This document shows positions 7,095 to 20,077 of a stretch of 64,000 nt of DNA, in pieces. The position numbers and the translations under genes are program-made. A model generated the notes under the pieces. That model ran no database searches. It saw only the letters and a list, made by a program, of their open reading frames with translations, and was not told the DNA's origin. Origin of the DNA: Pseudomonas sp. SORT22 (lineage in GTDB: Bacteria; Pseudomonadota; Gammaproteobacteria; Pseudomonadales; Pseudomonadaceae); contig NZ_CP071007.1 in the NCBI RefSeq assembly GCF_018417635.1, positions 4,340,501 through 4,404,500 on the forward strand, given 5' to 3'. Each line of letters opens with the position of its first letter. The first letter of the stretch is position 1.

Positions 7095-9713
7095 TTAAAC
7101 GCCCTGCTCCACGAATGGCACGGTCAAGGCCAGCGCGTTGTCCAGCGCGGCGGTGTCTACGCCACCACCTTGCGCCATGTCCGGACGACCACCGCCCTTG
7201 CCACCCACCGCGGCAGCGGCTTGCTTCATCAAATCACCGGCTTTGAGTTGGCCAGTCAGGTCTTTGGTCACACCGGCAACCAGTACGACCTTTTCCTCAT
7301 GGACACTGCCGAGCAGGATCACTGCGCGGCCGAGTTTGTTCTTCAGTTGATCGACCAGCGCCAGCAGCGCCTTGCCATCCTGGCCATCCAGACGCGCGGC
7401 CAGGACTTTCACGCCCTTGACCTCGACGGCTGCACTGGACAGGTCGTCACCAGCAGCGCTGGCGGCCTTGGCCTGCAGTTGCTCCAGCTGTTTTTCCAGC
7501 TGGCGGTTGCGCTCCAGCACTGCCGAGAGCTTGTCGATCAGGTTTTCGCGGCTACCCTTGACCAGTTGCGCGGCTTCCTTGAGCTGCTCTTCGGCAGCGT
7601 TCAGGTAAGCCAGTGCGGCAGCGCCGGTGACTGCTTCGATCCGGCGTACGCCGGAGGCCACGCCACCTTCGCTGATGATCTTGAGCAGGCCGATATCACC
7701 GGTACGCTTGGCGTGGATACCGCCGCACAGCTCGACGGAGAAATCGCCGCCCATGCTCAGCACCCGCACGCTGTCGCCGTACTTCTCGCCGAACAGCGCC
7801 ATGGCGCCCTTCTGCTTGGCGGTTTCGATATCGGTCTCTTCGGTTTTCACCTCGGAGTTCTTGCGCACTTCGCGGTTGACGATGTCTTCCAGGGCCTTGA
7901 GCTGCTCCGGCTTGACCGCCTCGAAGTGACTGAAGTCGAAGCGCAGGCGCTGGCTATCGACCAGCGAGCCCTTCTGTTGTACGTGATCGCCCAGCACCTG
8001 GCGCAGCGCAGCGTGCAGCAGGTGGGTGGCAGAGTGGTTCAGCGAGGTGGCGTGCTGGACGTCGGCATCGACCCGGGTCTGCACCTGGGTGCCGACAGTC
8101 AGGGTGCCGCTGGCCACCACACCGTGGTGCAGGAAGGCGCCGCCGGTCTTGGTGGTGTCGCGCACGTCAAAGCGCACGTTGTCGGCCTGCAGGTAGCCGG
8201 TGTCGCCCACCTGGCCACCGGACTCGGCGTAGAACGGCGTGCGGTCGAGGATGACCACGCCCTCCTCGCCTTCGCCCAGCTGCTCGACAACCTTGCCGTC
8301 CTTATAAAGAGCAACGATGCTGGCGCTGCCTTCGGTGGCGTTGTAGCCGGTGAACTCGGTGGCCACGTCGACCTTGACCAGGGTGTTGTAGTCCAGGCCG
8401 AAGGCGCTGGCGGAGCGGGCACGCTCACGCTGGGCTTCCATCTCGCGCTCGAAGCCTGCTTCGTCGATAGTCAGCTCGCGCTCACGGGCGATGTCGGCGG
8501 TCAGGTCCATCGGGAAGCCATAGGTGTCGTACAGTTTGAACACCACGTCACCCGGCACCACGGTGCCCTTGAGCTCGGCCAGGTCCTGCTCGAGGATCTT
8601 CAGGCCCTGCTCCAGGGTCTTGGCGAACTGCTCTTCTTCAGCCTTGAGCACGCGCTCGATGTTGGCCTGCTGCTGCTTGAGCTCGGGGAAGGCTTCGCCC
8701 ATCTCGGCGACCAGGGCGGCGACGATCTTGTAGAAGAAGCTGCCGGTGGCGCCCAGCTTGTTACCGTGGCGGCAGGCGCGACGGATGATGCGGCGCAGGA
8801 CGTAGCCGCGGCCTTCGTTGGACGGCAGTACGCCGTCGGCAATCAGGAAGCTGCAAGAACGGATGTGGTCGGAGACCACCTTGAGCGACGACTGCTCGGC
8901 ATTGGCGCAGCCGATGGCGGCGGCCGAAGCGCTGAGCAGGTTGCGGAACAGGTCGATCTCGTAGTTCGAGTGCACATGCTGCATGACCGCACTGATGCGC
9001 TCCAGGCCCATGCCGGTATCCACCGACGGTGCAGGCAGCGGGTGCAGCACGCCATCGGCAGTGCGGTTGAACTGCATGAAAACGTTGTTCCAGATCTCGA
9101 TGTAACGGTCGCCATCTTCTTCCGGCGAGCCGGGCGGGCCGCCCCAGATGTCGGCGCCGTGATCATAGAAGATCTCGGTGCAAGGGCCGCACGGGCCGGT
9201 ATCGCCCATGGTCCAGAAGTTGTCGGAGGCGTAGGGCGCGCCCTTGTTGTCGCCAATGCGCACCATGCGCTCGGCCGGTACGCCGATCTCTTTGGTCCAG
9301 ATGTCGTATGCCTCGTCGTCGCTGGCATAGACGGTGACCCAGAGTTTCTCTTCCGGCAGGTTCAGCACCTTGGTCAGGAAGGTCCAGGCGTAGGTGATCG
9401 CGTCCTTCTTGAAGTAATCACCGAAGCTGAAGTTGCCCAGCATTTCGAAGAAGGTGTGGTGACGGGCGGTGTAGCCGACGTTTTCCAGGTCGCTGTTCTT
9501 GCCACCGGCGCGCACGCATTTCTGGCTGCTGGTCGCGCGGGTGTAGGCGCGCTTTTCCTGGCCAAGGAAGCAGTCCTTGAACTGGTTCATCCCCGCGTTG
9601 GTGAACAGCAGGGTCGGGTCGTTGCCCGGAATCAAGGAGCTGGAGGCAACTCGGGTGTGTCCCTGCTCTTCGAAGAAGCGAAGGAAGGCTTCACGGATTT
9701 CTGCGCTTTTCAT
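7095..9713 (-). CDS. alaS: Alanyl-tRNA synthetase
   Basis: An 872-residue class II synthetase. The N-terminal catalytic core has [22 protein letters not shown] and [10 protein letters not shown]. The editing domain has the metal-binding HSATH near residue 560 and [10 protein letters not shown] near residue 664, and the C-terminal part has an oligomerisation/DHHA1-like glycine-rich region ([15 protein letters not shown]). It charges tRNA-Ala and hydrolyses mischarged Ser/Gly. The start was set at [10 protein letters not shown], the standard family start, with GGAAG upstream; an earlier in-frame codon only adds a non-conserved leader. It heads the alaS-lysC-rsmA minus-strand block. Confidence 0.97.
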   Translation of the reverse strand: MKSAEIREAFLRFFEEQGHTRVASSSLIPGNDPTLLFTNAGMNQFKDCFLGQEKRAYTRATSSQKCVRAGGKNSDLENVGYTARHHTFFEMLGNFSFGDYFKKDAITYAWTFLTKVLNLPEEKLWVTVYASDDEAYDIWTKEIGVPAERMVRIGDNKGAPYASDNFWTMGDTGPCGPCTEIFYDHGADIWGGPPGSPEEDGDRYIEIWNNVFMQFNRTADGVLHPLPAPSVDTGMGLERISAVMQHVHSNYEIDLFRNLLSASAAAIGCANAEQSSLKVVSDHIRSCSFLIADGVLPSNEGRGYVLRRIIRRACRHGNKLGATGSFFYKIVAALVAEMGEAFPELKQQQANIERVLKAEEEQFAKTLEQGLKILEQDLAELKGTVVPGDVVFKLYDTYGFPMDLTADIARERELTIDEAGFEREMEAQRERARSASAFGLDYNTLVKVDVATEFTGYNATEGSASIVALYKDGKVVEQLGEGEEGVVILDRTPFYAESGGQVGDTGYLQADNVRFDVRDTTKTGGAFLHHGVVASGTLTVGTQVQTRVDADVQHATSLNHSATHLLHAALRQVLGDHVQQKGSLVDSQRLRFDFSHFEAVKPEQLKALEDIVNREVRKNSEVKTEETDIETAKQKGAMALFGEKYGDSVRVLSMGGDFSVELCGGIHAKRTGDIGLLKIISEGGVASGVRRIEAVTGAAALAYLNAAEEQLKEAAQLVKGSRENLIDKLSAVLERNRQLEKQLEQLQAKAASAAGDDLSSAAVEVKGVKVLAARLDGQDGKALLALVDQLKNKLGRAVILLGSVHEEKVVLVAGVTKDLTGQLKAGDLMKQAAAAVGGKGGGRPDMAQGGGVDTAALDNALALTVPFVEQGV

Positions 9714-10068
9714 AGGTTCTTCCACGGAAACGGCGGCCTTAAGGCAAATGCTTGCGTCAAATTGACGAAACGACGGCAAAGGGCCGCATTATATCGGGCC
9801 TTAGGCTCGGGTGCAGTGTGTTTATGCTATAGAAACCGTCAATTGGACGGCCTGCAACGACAACGTCAGCGAAAAACCGCTCGCTGGCACCCTGCCCGGC
9901 CTCTCAGGGCCTGTTGTGATCTGGTGACACGGTATTACTGGGGCCGTATAAAACAATTGGCAAGGTTTCCCTGATGAAATGTCGTTCATCCGGAAAAAAC
10001 CGTTAGCAGCCTATACGTTTACCTGACATCTGTGCTAATAATTCCCCGCCGCCGATACCGGTGGCAAC
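9714..10068. promoter_or_regulatory. Divergent intergenic region: alaS promoter and riboswitch promoter zone
   Basis: No gene here. On the minus strand a perfect TATAAT lies at 9788-9793, a good -10 for alaS; its -35 is weak. On the plus strand CTAATAATT near 10035-10043 may be the -10 for the riboswitch transcript. Nothing else stands out. Confidence 0.5.
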
Positions 10069-10212
10069 GTTCTCAGGGCGGGGTGCAATTCCCCACCGGC
10101 GGTAATTGCGCGCAATGCGCATAGCCCGCGAGCGCTTGCAGGCCAGCCTGTAAGGTCAGCAGACCCGGTGTGATTCCGGGGCCGACGGTCATAGTCCGGA
10201 TAAAGAGAGAAC
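10069..10212 (+). ncRNA. FMN riboswitch (RFN element)
   Basis: A closing stem GTTCTC / GAGAAC frames the conserved RFN blocks: AGGGCGGGGTGCAATTCCCC, ACCGGCGGTAAT, AGCCCGCGAGC, GGTCAGCAGACCCGGTG, ATTCCGGGGCCGACGGTCA and TAGTCCGGAT. This is an almost textbook RFN. It binds FMN and lowers expression of the flavin gene behind it. A small GGCGC/GCGCC hairpin follows at 10219-10232 with no T-run, so control may be at translation or by Rho (inference). Confidence 0.97.
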
Positions 10213-10308
10213 GGGATAGGCGCAGCCGCGCCTGTCGCTTTGCACCTGCACGGCGAAATCCCCTTCGATCCAGCGCCCTGTTTCTCATACAAACAGGAGT
10301 CCGTTTCA

Positions 10309-10815
10309 ATGCAACCTACCGCAATCGATAGCAAGAACCCTTCCCACGAGCGCATCGCCTTCATCCAGGCTTGCTGGCACAAAGACATTGTCGACCAGGC
10401 GCGCAAGGCATTCGTCGAGGAAATGGGTAAACAAGGCTATCAGCCCAGCGACATCGACTTCTTCGAAGTCGGCGGCGCTTTCGAGATCCCCCTGCACGCC
10501 AAGCTGCTGGCCCGTGGCGGCCGCTACGCTGGCATCGTTGCTGCCGGCCTGGTGGTCGATGGCGGCCTGTACCGCCACGAGTTCGTCGCCCAGTCGGTGA
10601 TCAGCGGCCTGATGCAGGTGCAACTGGAAACCGAAGTGCCGGTGTTCTCGGTAGTGCTGACCCCGCACCACTTCCATGCCGGCGACGAGCACCAGAACTT
10701 CTACTTCGAACACTTCCTGGTCAAGGGCGTGGAAGCGGCGAAAACTTGCGCCGATACCTTGCAGAAGTTGCGTGCGTTACGCCGTAACGAAGTAGCGCAA
10801 AAACGCGCAATCTAG
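10309..10815 (+). CDS. ribH: 6,7-dimethyl-8-ribityllumazine synthase, RibH2-like
   Basis: A 168-residue protein with the lumazine-synthase fold: RIAFIQACWHKDIVDQARKAF, the FFEVGGAFEIPLHAKLLA substrate loop, and GGLYRHEFVAQSVISGLMQVQ with the catalytic His near residue 90. It condenses ribityl-aminouracil with dihydroxybutanone phosphate, the penultimate riboflavin step. The IVDQARKAF and HHFHAGDEHQNFYFEHFLVKG pattern is more like the RibH2 (decamer) type known from alphaproteobacteria than the house-keeping RibH of rib operons. ATG with AGGAG upstream, directly after an FMN riboswitch, and alone rather than in a rib operon, so it is likely a second, flavin-responsive copy (inference). Confidence 0.93.
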   Translation: MQPTAIDSKNPSHERIAFIQACWHKDIVDQARKAFVEEMGKQGYQPSDIDFFEVGGAFEIPLHAKLLARGGRYAGIVAAGLVVDGGLYRHEFVAQSVISGLMQVQLETEVPVFSVVLTPHHFHAGDEHQNFYFEHFLVKGVEAAKTCADTLQKLRALRRNEVAQKRAI

Positions 10816-10830
10816 TCCTGCATCACCAGC

Positions 10831-10858
10831 GCCGGCCGCACCGCTGCGGCCGGTTCTT
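10831..10858 (+). terminator. Terminator after ribH
   Basis: CCGGCCGCA / TGCGGCCGG hairpin with a four-base loop, followed by TTCTT, 16 bases after the stop codon. Confidence 0.7.
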
Positions 10859-10989
10859 GGGCCCGTGGCACCGCTCAGCGATGGGCCTGGCAGCCTCCCC
10901 GCCTTGCGCACAGATGCATAAATATGTAGTGCCCGGACATGTTCAAACCTCCATAGCCTGACGTTTTCCCAACGCCCAATGGAGTGGAC

Positions 10990-12180
10990 ATGTACAACTT
11001 AACCAACCCCAATCCGACTTACTACCTTACCGGGCGCGGCTCGGGCTATGCCCACTTCCAGTATGACGATGACCCGGATCCTGGCGCGGTCCGTCAAGTG
11101 ATCCTGCTGCATGAGGACAGCAATATCACCGTCACCTCGGAACACTTCAAGCATTCGATAACCAGCGCTCCTCACACAAGCCAGGTGGATATACAGGTCC
11201 GGTCACCTGCTGAAAATATTGAAATTTCAACCCTGGACTGCAACCTGCAAGCTGTCATCGGCACGACCAGATTTGTCCTGGCGATGAACGACGATCAAAT
11301 ACTGGTCCTGCGCACTCAAAACGCTGGCAGCAGGATCTGGATCACTGAAGACGTGCATCACCAAGTCATTATCAATGCGGGTAATGGCAACAACCATATT
11401 GAAACAGGCAGCGGCGACAGCAAAATCTACGTCGGGGCCGGCAACAATCGTATTGTCCTGGGCACAGGGCTTACCTACATCGAAGCGGGCTCAGGGGAAA
11501 ACCGTATCGACGGCAACATCCTGCTGGGCAGCGCAGGCAGTGAAGTCTTCTACGCCCGCAACTTGCCCGGCGACAGCCGCTTCAGCCAACCGGTAAGTCC
11601 TGAACATGCGGCCCTGGGCAATAACAGTATCCGCCCACAAGGGGACTCACGCTTTCAACGCCTGATCGCCGACCACTTAGACCTGCTTCGCAAAACCAGC
11701 GCGGGAAGACAGCTGCTGTCGGCGCTGGACAACAGGCCCTCGATCACGGTGGACGAAATCCTGAACCATTTACCCTCGGGCTATGAGCCCGACATGGATT
11801 TCGATGACGATATCGGCGATCACTTCGTTACACCGAACGGAGTTCCGGGCATTGCCGACGCTGGCGGCAAACTGCACTTCAACCCTGCAGGACCAGCTTC
11901 CGACGACCTGCCCCTGCTGGATTTCTACCGTTGCCTGTGCAATGCCTGGAACTCCCTCACCGGCTCGGTTTTCCCAGGCACCTCAATAGTCACCACACGG
12001 GCCGGCAAGCAACAGGAGGTAGCCAATTCGCAACTGCAGGCCATCGGCATTATCACCAGCCATAGGCCTTTTGATTTCGGCTTGTCCACCGATACCCCTG
12101 CCCTGCGTACCAACCCAGCGCCTTTTACTGAAAACGCCTTGCGCCTGGAGCTGGGCCTGGCTCCGCGAATTCACTTTTAA
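10990..12180 (+). CDS. Beta-roll protein with degenerate M91-like (NleD/HopH-type) effector protease domain
   Basis: A 396-residue protein; the start is ATG with GGAG six bases before it (an earlier GTG overlaps that GGAG). Residues 129-173 form five exact nine-residue units (NAGNGNNHI, ETGSGDSKI, YVGAGNNRI, VLGTGLTYI, EAGSGENRI), an RTX-like parallel beta-roll pattern. The C-terminal part, DFYRCLCNAWNSLTG, then NSQLQAIG and ENALRLELGLAPRIHF, matches as I recall the M91 zinc-protease effector family, where the first segment is normally xHELxHAxxxxxG. Here the metal site is R314-C315-L-C-N318, so it should be inactive. No signal peptide, no secretion genes nearby, and more A/T-rich than its neighbours. 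Function unknown. Confidence 0.7.
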   Translation: MYNLTNPNPTYYLTGRGSGYAHFQYDDDPDPGAVRQVILLHEDSNITVTSEHFKHSITSAPHTSQVDIQVRSPAENIEISTLDCNLQAVIGTTRFVLAMNDDQILVLRTQNAGSRIWITEDVHHQVIINAGNGNNHIETGSGDSKIYVGAGNNRIVLGTGLTYIEAGSGENRIDGNILLGSAGSEVFYARNLPGDSRFSQPVSPEHAALGNNSIRPQGDSRFQRLIADHLDLLRKTSAGRQLLSALDNRPSITVDEILNHLPSGYEPDMDFDDDIGDHFVTPNGVPGIADAGGKLHFNPAGPASDDLPLLDFYRCLCNAWNSLTGSVFPGTSIVTTRAGKQQEVANSQLQAIGIITSHRPFDFGLSTDTPALRTNPAPFTENALRLELGLAPRIHF

Positions 12181-12197
12181 GTTCAAACGTGCACAAC

Positions 12198-13205
12198 TCA
12201 AGCAAGGCCCTGATCTGACGCGGGCACGATCAAAATCCCCGCCCGAAGGCCGTTCTTGACTTTCGGGTTGGGGAAAATGATGCGCGCGCCCTGCTCTTCG
12301 ACAATCCAGCGGGTATCGGCGATATCCTCGGCCAGCAGGTAACCGGGCTCGAGCTCTGAGAAATTCTCGACATCGGCCGGCAGGTTCAGGCGAAAATGCT
12401 CGCTGTGCTTGATGATCTCGCGCGCCACGCTGAACAGTTTCAATCCATCCAGGGCCTCAGGCGGCTCGGGTTCGGTGCCATCGATAATCTGTTTGAGGCG
12501 GGTTTCCAGGCGATCGACGTTGACCGCGCCGTTCTCTCCGAACGGCCGCGCCTTGCCCAGTTCCAGGGTAAAGGCTTCGGCCCCCAGTTGCTCATAGGTA
12601 TAGGCAGTGAAGGTGATCGACACCTTGCTCTGCAGCAGCACCGCCTCCATGCCGGCCGCGCTCAGGCGCGCCAGTTCGCGGCGCGAATGCTGGCGGCCTT
12701 CCTTGTACGGATAGAGCGCGAACTGCTCGATCTTCGAACCGCGAATGGCGGTGTGCAGGTCGTAATGCAGACGGGTGCGATCAGGCACACTGAAGAAAGT
12801 CGCCGCCAGGCGCTCCAGCTCGCAGGCGCGCAGGGCCTCGGGGCCGCTGGTCTGATCGTGGCGACCATTGAACAGGCGGTTGACGTCTTGCTCGATATAA
12901 CGCTCGCCGCGGCGGATCGCGTCAGGGTTACCGAACAGGAACAGAATACGCGCGCGCGGCTTGAGATCGCCGCGGGCAATGTCGTGCAGCAACCGGTCAA
13001 GCAGCTCGATCGGTGCGGTTTCGTTGCCATGGATACCCGCCGACAGCAGCAGGTCCAGGCCATTGTCAAGGGCATCGGGCGGGCGCACTTCGAGGGCGCC
13101 CTCGCCGAGCCAGCGCATGCGTACGCCTTCGACAGTCAGCTGGGTCTTCTCTGCCGGTTCACGACCGGCCAGGGTCAGTTCAAGCAGTTTGCCGAGGGCG
13201 AGCAT
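12198..13205 (-). CDS. astE: Succinylglutamate desuccinylase
   Basis: A 335-residue zinc amidohydrolase of the AstE/aspartoacylase family. Zinc ligands are visible in [15 protein letters not shown] (His and Glu near residue 57) and [12 protein letters not shown] (His near residue 151), and the substrate arginine in [13 protein letters not shown]. It splits N-succinylglutamate to glutamate and succinate, the last step of the arginine succinyltransferase pathway. It is the final gene of the minus-strand ast/aru operon, 10 bases after the small gene before it. It is known as aruE in P. aeruginosa. Confidence 0.96.
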   Translation of the reverse strand: MLALGKLLELTLAGREPAEKTQLTVEGVRMRWLGEGALEVRPPDALDNGLDLLLSAGIHGNETAPIELLDRLLHDIARGDLKPRARILFLFGNPDAIRRGERYIEQDVNRLFNGRHDQTSGPEALRACELERLAATFFSVPDRTRLHYDLHTAIRGSKIEQFALYPYKEGRQHSRRELARLSAAGMEAVLLQSKVSITFTAYTYEQLGAEAFTLELGKARPFGENGAVNVDRLETRLKQIIDGTEPEPPEALDGLKLFSVAREIIKHSEHFRLNLPADVENFSELEPGYLLAEDIADTRWIVEEQGARIIFPNPKVKNGLRAGILIVPASDQGLA

Positions 13206-13215
13206 GGGCTATTCC

Positions 13216-13506
13216 TTAGTGATGGTGGCCGCAATCGGGACCATGGACGTGATCATCATCGTCGCCGGCATCGGCCGGTTCCATTTCCAGCTGCAGGCTC
13301 ACCAGGTTGGTGGCCAGCGGGCGCAGCAGCAGGTTGGCGTACTCGGTGTCGTCTTCTTCAACGTCGACGCCGATCAGCAGCTGACCACGGCCATCCTGCT
13401 GAATCCATACCTCCTTGCCTTGCCAGACCACCGCAAAGCGGGTGCAGGAAGTTTCCAGCTGGGTACCATCTTCATCTTCAAGGATCAGCTGCAGGGCGTC
13501 GGACAT
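13216..13506 (-). CDS. Small conserved acidic protein with His-rich tail, ast operon
   Basis: A 96-residue protein starting MSDALQLILEDEDGT (a slightly longer in-frame start lacks support). The core is a beta-rich domain (RFAVVWQGKEVWIQQDGRGQLLIGVD). The C-terminus is acidic, then histidine-rich (DDDDHVHGPDCGHHH), a possible metal-binding tail. It matches in size and place the uncharacterised gene between aruB and aruE of P. aeruginosa. Gaps to astB and astE are 14 and 10 bases, so it is cotranscribed. It is sometimes labelled 'topoisomerase II' in databases, for which I see no basis. A metal-handling or assembly role for the zinc enzyme AstE is only a guess. Confidence 0.88.
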   Translation of the reverse strand: MSDALQLILEDEDGTQLETSCTRFAVVWQGKEVWIQQDGRGQLLIGVDVEEDDTEYANLLLRPLATNLVSLQLEMEPADAGDDDDHVHGPDCGHHH

Positions 13507-13520
13507 AGTCGAATTCTCTC

Positions 13521-14870
13521 TCAAGGTTGGAGTTGGAACGGATAGACCGAACCCAGTTTGAGGATCTGGGTCAGTTCATCCAGTGCCGTACGACATTCCA
13601 GCAACAGCTGCGGATCGGCCAGGTCGGTTTCGCTCAGGCGATCGCGGTAGTGCTTGTCGACCCATTGGGTCAAGGTGTCGTACAGCGGTGCGGTCATGAT
13701 AACGCCTGGATTGACCGCCGCCAGTTCCGTTTCTTTCAATGCCACACGCAAGCGCAGGCACGCTGGCCCGCCACCGTTCTGCATGCTTTGCTTGAGGTCG
13801 AAGACCTTGACCTCGCCGACCGGCCCGTTCGAGCTGGTCAAGGACGACAGATAGGCCCAGACCCGCTCGTTGTTACGGCACTCTTCCGGCACGATCAGCA
13901 GCATCGAACCATCGGCGCGAGACAGCAACTGGCTGTTGAACAGGTACGAACGCACCGCGTCCTCTACCGTTACAGCCGAGCGCGGTACGCAGATTGCCTT
14001 GAAGTTGCCGCCTCGTTTAGCCAGTTTAGCCTGCAGTTCGCCAAGCATCGCCTCGGTCTCGAGGAAGGCGTCCTCGTGGTAGAACAGCACTTCGCCGTTA
14101 CCTACCGCGATCACGTCGTTGTGGAACACGCCCTGGTCGATCACCGCCGGGTTCTGCTGGGCGAAGACCACGCCCTCCTCGCTCAGGCCGTGCAGGCGTG
14201 CGACGGCTTGCGACGCCTCAAGCGTCTGGCGTGCCGGGTACTTCTGTGGCGCCGGGTAGCGGGTGTCGAAGGCGCTGCGGCCATAGACGAAGAACTCGAC
14301 ACCGGCCTCGCCGTAGCTGCGGCAGAAACGTGTGTGGTTGGCCGCGCCTTCGTCACCGAACTGCGCTACCGCCGGCAAAGCGGCGTGGTGGGCAAAATGC
14401 TTGCTATCAGCAAACATGGCACCGAGCACGCGGCTGGTGGTCGGGTGCTCGATGCTGCGGTGGTACTTGCAGTTGAGGTTGGCGGCGGTGAAGTGCACGC
14501 GGCCGTCCGCAGTGTCGGCACTGGGGCTGACGGTGGCGGCGTTGGCCACCCACATGCTCGAGGCCGAGCAGCTGGCGACCAGCAACGGCATGGCCTCTTT
14601 GGCGGCACGCTCGATCACTTGTGCGTCGGTTCCAGTGAAACCCAGGCGGCGTAGTGCTGCCACGTCCGGGCGCTCCTGCGGGGCCAGTACGCCCTGCTGG
14701 AAGCCCATCTCCATCAACGCCTTCATCTTCGCCAGGCCCTGACGCGCCGCTTCACGCGGGTTGGATGCCTGCTGGCTGTTGCTTTGCGAAGCAACGTTAC
14801 CGTACGACAGCCCGCCGTAGTTGTGCGTCGGTCCGACCAGACCATCAAAATTCACTTCAAACGATTTCAT
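13521..14870 (-). CDS. astB: N-succinylarginine dihydrolase
   Basis: A 449-residue protein of the amidinotransferase (pentein) fold. It starts [25 protein letters not shown] and has [21 protein letters not shown] (catalytic His) and [14 protein letters not shown] (nucleophilic Cys near residue 370). It converts succinylarginine to succinylornithine, CO2 and two ammonia. The ATG is eight bases after GGAG; an upstream in-frame TTG would be only two bases from it, so I rejected it. It is called aruB in P. aeruginosa and lies 24 bases after astD. Confidence 0.96.
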   Translation of the reverse strand: MKSFEVNFDGLVGPTHNYGGLSYGNVASQSNSQQASNPREAARQGLAKMKALMEMGFQQGVLAPQERPDVAALRRLGFTGTDAQVIERAAKEAMPLLVASCSASSMWVANAATVSPSADTADGRVHFTAANLNCKYHRSIEHPTTSRVLGAMFADSKHFAHHAALPAVAQFGDEGAANHTRFCRSYGEAGVEFFVYGRSAFDTRYPAPQKYPARQTLEASQAVARLHGLSEEGVVFAQQNPAVIDQGVFHNDVIAVGNGEVLFYHEDAFLETEAMLGELQAKLAKRGGNFKAICVPRSAVTVEDAVRSYLFNSQLLSRADGSMLLIVPEECRNNERVWAYLSSLTSSNGPVGEVKVFDLKQSMQNGGGPACLRLRVALKETELAAVNPGVIMTAPLYDTLTQWVDKHYRDRLSETDLADPQLLLECRTALDELTQILKLGSVYPFQLQP

Positions 14871-14894
14871 CGGCAAGGCTCCGTGGACCTTTTG

Positions 14895-17383
<2,489 letters not shown>

Positions 17384-17457
17384 GCTATCTCCTCGGGCGG
17401 CGGCCTTTGGCCTGCCGCAAAACTCGACCTGGGTGCTCGATTATCGAACCGCAGGGA

Positions 17458-18477
17458 TCAAACCGCGACCAGACGCACGCTGGCGCCTTCGCCGACGCCC
17501 AGGGCTTCGGCGGCTTCAAGACTGAGGCTGACCGGCTTACCGGGGGCCCAGTCGAGCTCCAGCAGCACTGCGCGGTAGTCCTGCAACTGGCCATTGCTGA
17601 CCAGGTACGGGCGCCCGCCCTTGCTGGCAGAGTCGTCCAGCTTGACCGGCATCACCCGGCTCTGGGCAATCGACCGGATCCCGGAAACCCGCGCATGCAG
17701 GGTCGGGCCGCCGTCGAAAATGTCGATGTAGTGATCGGTCTCGAAGCCTTCGCGCATCAGGATGTCGAAGGTGATCTGCGCCCGCGGATGCACCTGGCCC
17801 ATGGCCTCCTGCGCGGCGTCCGGCAGCAGAGGCACATAGATCGGGTAATGGGGCATCAGCTCGGCCAGGAAGGTCCGGCTCTTGAGGCCGCACAGGCGCT
17901 CGGCCTCGGCGTAGTTGAGGTCGAAGAAGTTGCGCCCGATGGCGTCCCAGAACGGCGAATCACCATGCTCGTCGCTGTAGCCGACAATCTCGGTCACCAC
18001 CGATTCGGCAAAGCGCTCCGGGTGGGCGGCCATGAACAGCAGGCGGCCACGGGAGTTGAGCTCGGCCCAGCCGCTGCCGACCAGTTCCGGCAGTACGTAG
18101 AAGCTGGTCAGCAGGCTGTTGCCGGTCAGGTCGTGGCACTGCGAGAGGACGTGGATCTTGTTGTGGATCTTCAGCTCGCGCGACGCATGCACGAAGGTCT
18201 CGTTGCGAAAGCTGTAGAACGGCTCGGAATAGCCGGCCGAGGCAACGATGGCCGAGCAGCCGACCAGCTTGCCGCTGCTGCTGTCTTCGAGAACAAAGAA
18301 GTAGCTCTCTTCACCGTTGAAGCTGACTTCAGCGGCGAAGGAGGTTTCCGAAGCGGCAATCTTGTCGCTCAGGCGACCGGCATCATCCGGCAAGGACGTG
18401 ACACCAATGGGGCTGTCTGCGGCAAGACGCTGTACTTCGCCCAGATCAGCCATTTGCGCGGGGCGCATCACCAGCAT
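17458..18477 (-). CDS. aruF: Arginine/ornithine N-succinyltransferase, alpha subunit
   Basis: A 339-residue AstA-family protein, paralogous to AruG: MLVMRPAQMADLGEVQRLA, then GNSLLTSFYVLPELVGSGWAELNSRGRLLF and YVPLLPDAAQEAMGQVH. It forms the first pathway enzyme with AruG. The ATG giving MLVMRP has AAAGGAG upstream; longer in-frame starts are not conserved. Two GC-rich hairpins lie in the 132-base gap to aruC and may tune the ratio of aruC to the downstream genes (inference). Confidence 0.95.
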   Translation of the reverse strand: MLVMRPAQMADLGEVQRLAADSPIGVTSLPDDAGRLSDKIAASETSFAAEVSFNGEESYFFVLEDSSSGKLVGCSAIVASAGYSEPFYSFRNETFVHASRELKIHNKIHVLSQCHDLTGNSLLTSFYVLPELVGSGWAELNSRGRLLFMAAHPERFAESVVTEIVGYSDEHGDSPFWDAIGRNFFDLNYAEAERLCGLKSRTFLAELMPHYPIYVPLLPDAAQEAMGQVHPRAQITFDILMREGFETDHYIDIFDGGPTLHARVSGIRSIAQSRVMPVKLDDSASKGGRPYLVSNGQLQDYRAVLLELDWAPGKPVSLSLEAAEALGVGEGASVRLVAV

Positions 18478-18609
18478 GGTGTCACTCCTTTCGGGTATAC
18501 AGGCCGACATCCGCCGGCTCAGATAAAAACAGCAGGCGCCCGCAGGCACCTGCTCTGGAATTCGGTATCACCGGCCCCGCAGGGCCGATGACAGGACTGC
18601 AGGCGTGAA

Positions 18610-19975
<1,366 letters not shown>

Positions 19976-20042
19976 AATAGGGTCGCAAAGGCGCAGTTTA
20001 AACGCTGCGGGGAATGTGCGGGAGATTCTGTATGGGCGGTTC

Positions 20043-20072
20043 GATCGCGGCGACCCGACTTGTCCCGCGATC
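20043..20072. repeat. Single REP-type palindrome
   Basis: GATCGCGG ... CCGCGATC with inner CGACCCGACTTGTC. It shares the 'cgacttg(c/t)cccgcgat' block with the REPs at 31.7 kb and 52.1 kb. It lies just beyond the argR stop. Confidence 0.7.
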
Positions 20073-20077
20073 AAAAA

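Noticed and set aside
7086..9974. Very long plus-strand open frame opposite alaS
   Set aside because: Antisense shadow of a high-GC gene. The minus strand encodes a complete alanyl-tRNA synthetase; the plus-strand product is low-complexity (A/G/V/H/L/Q-rich) with no domain or ribosome site.
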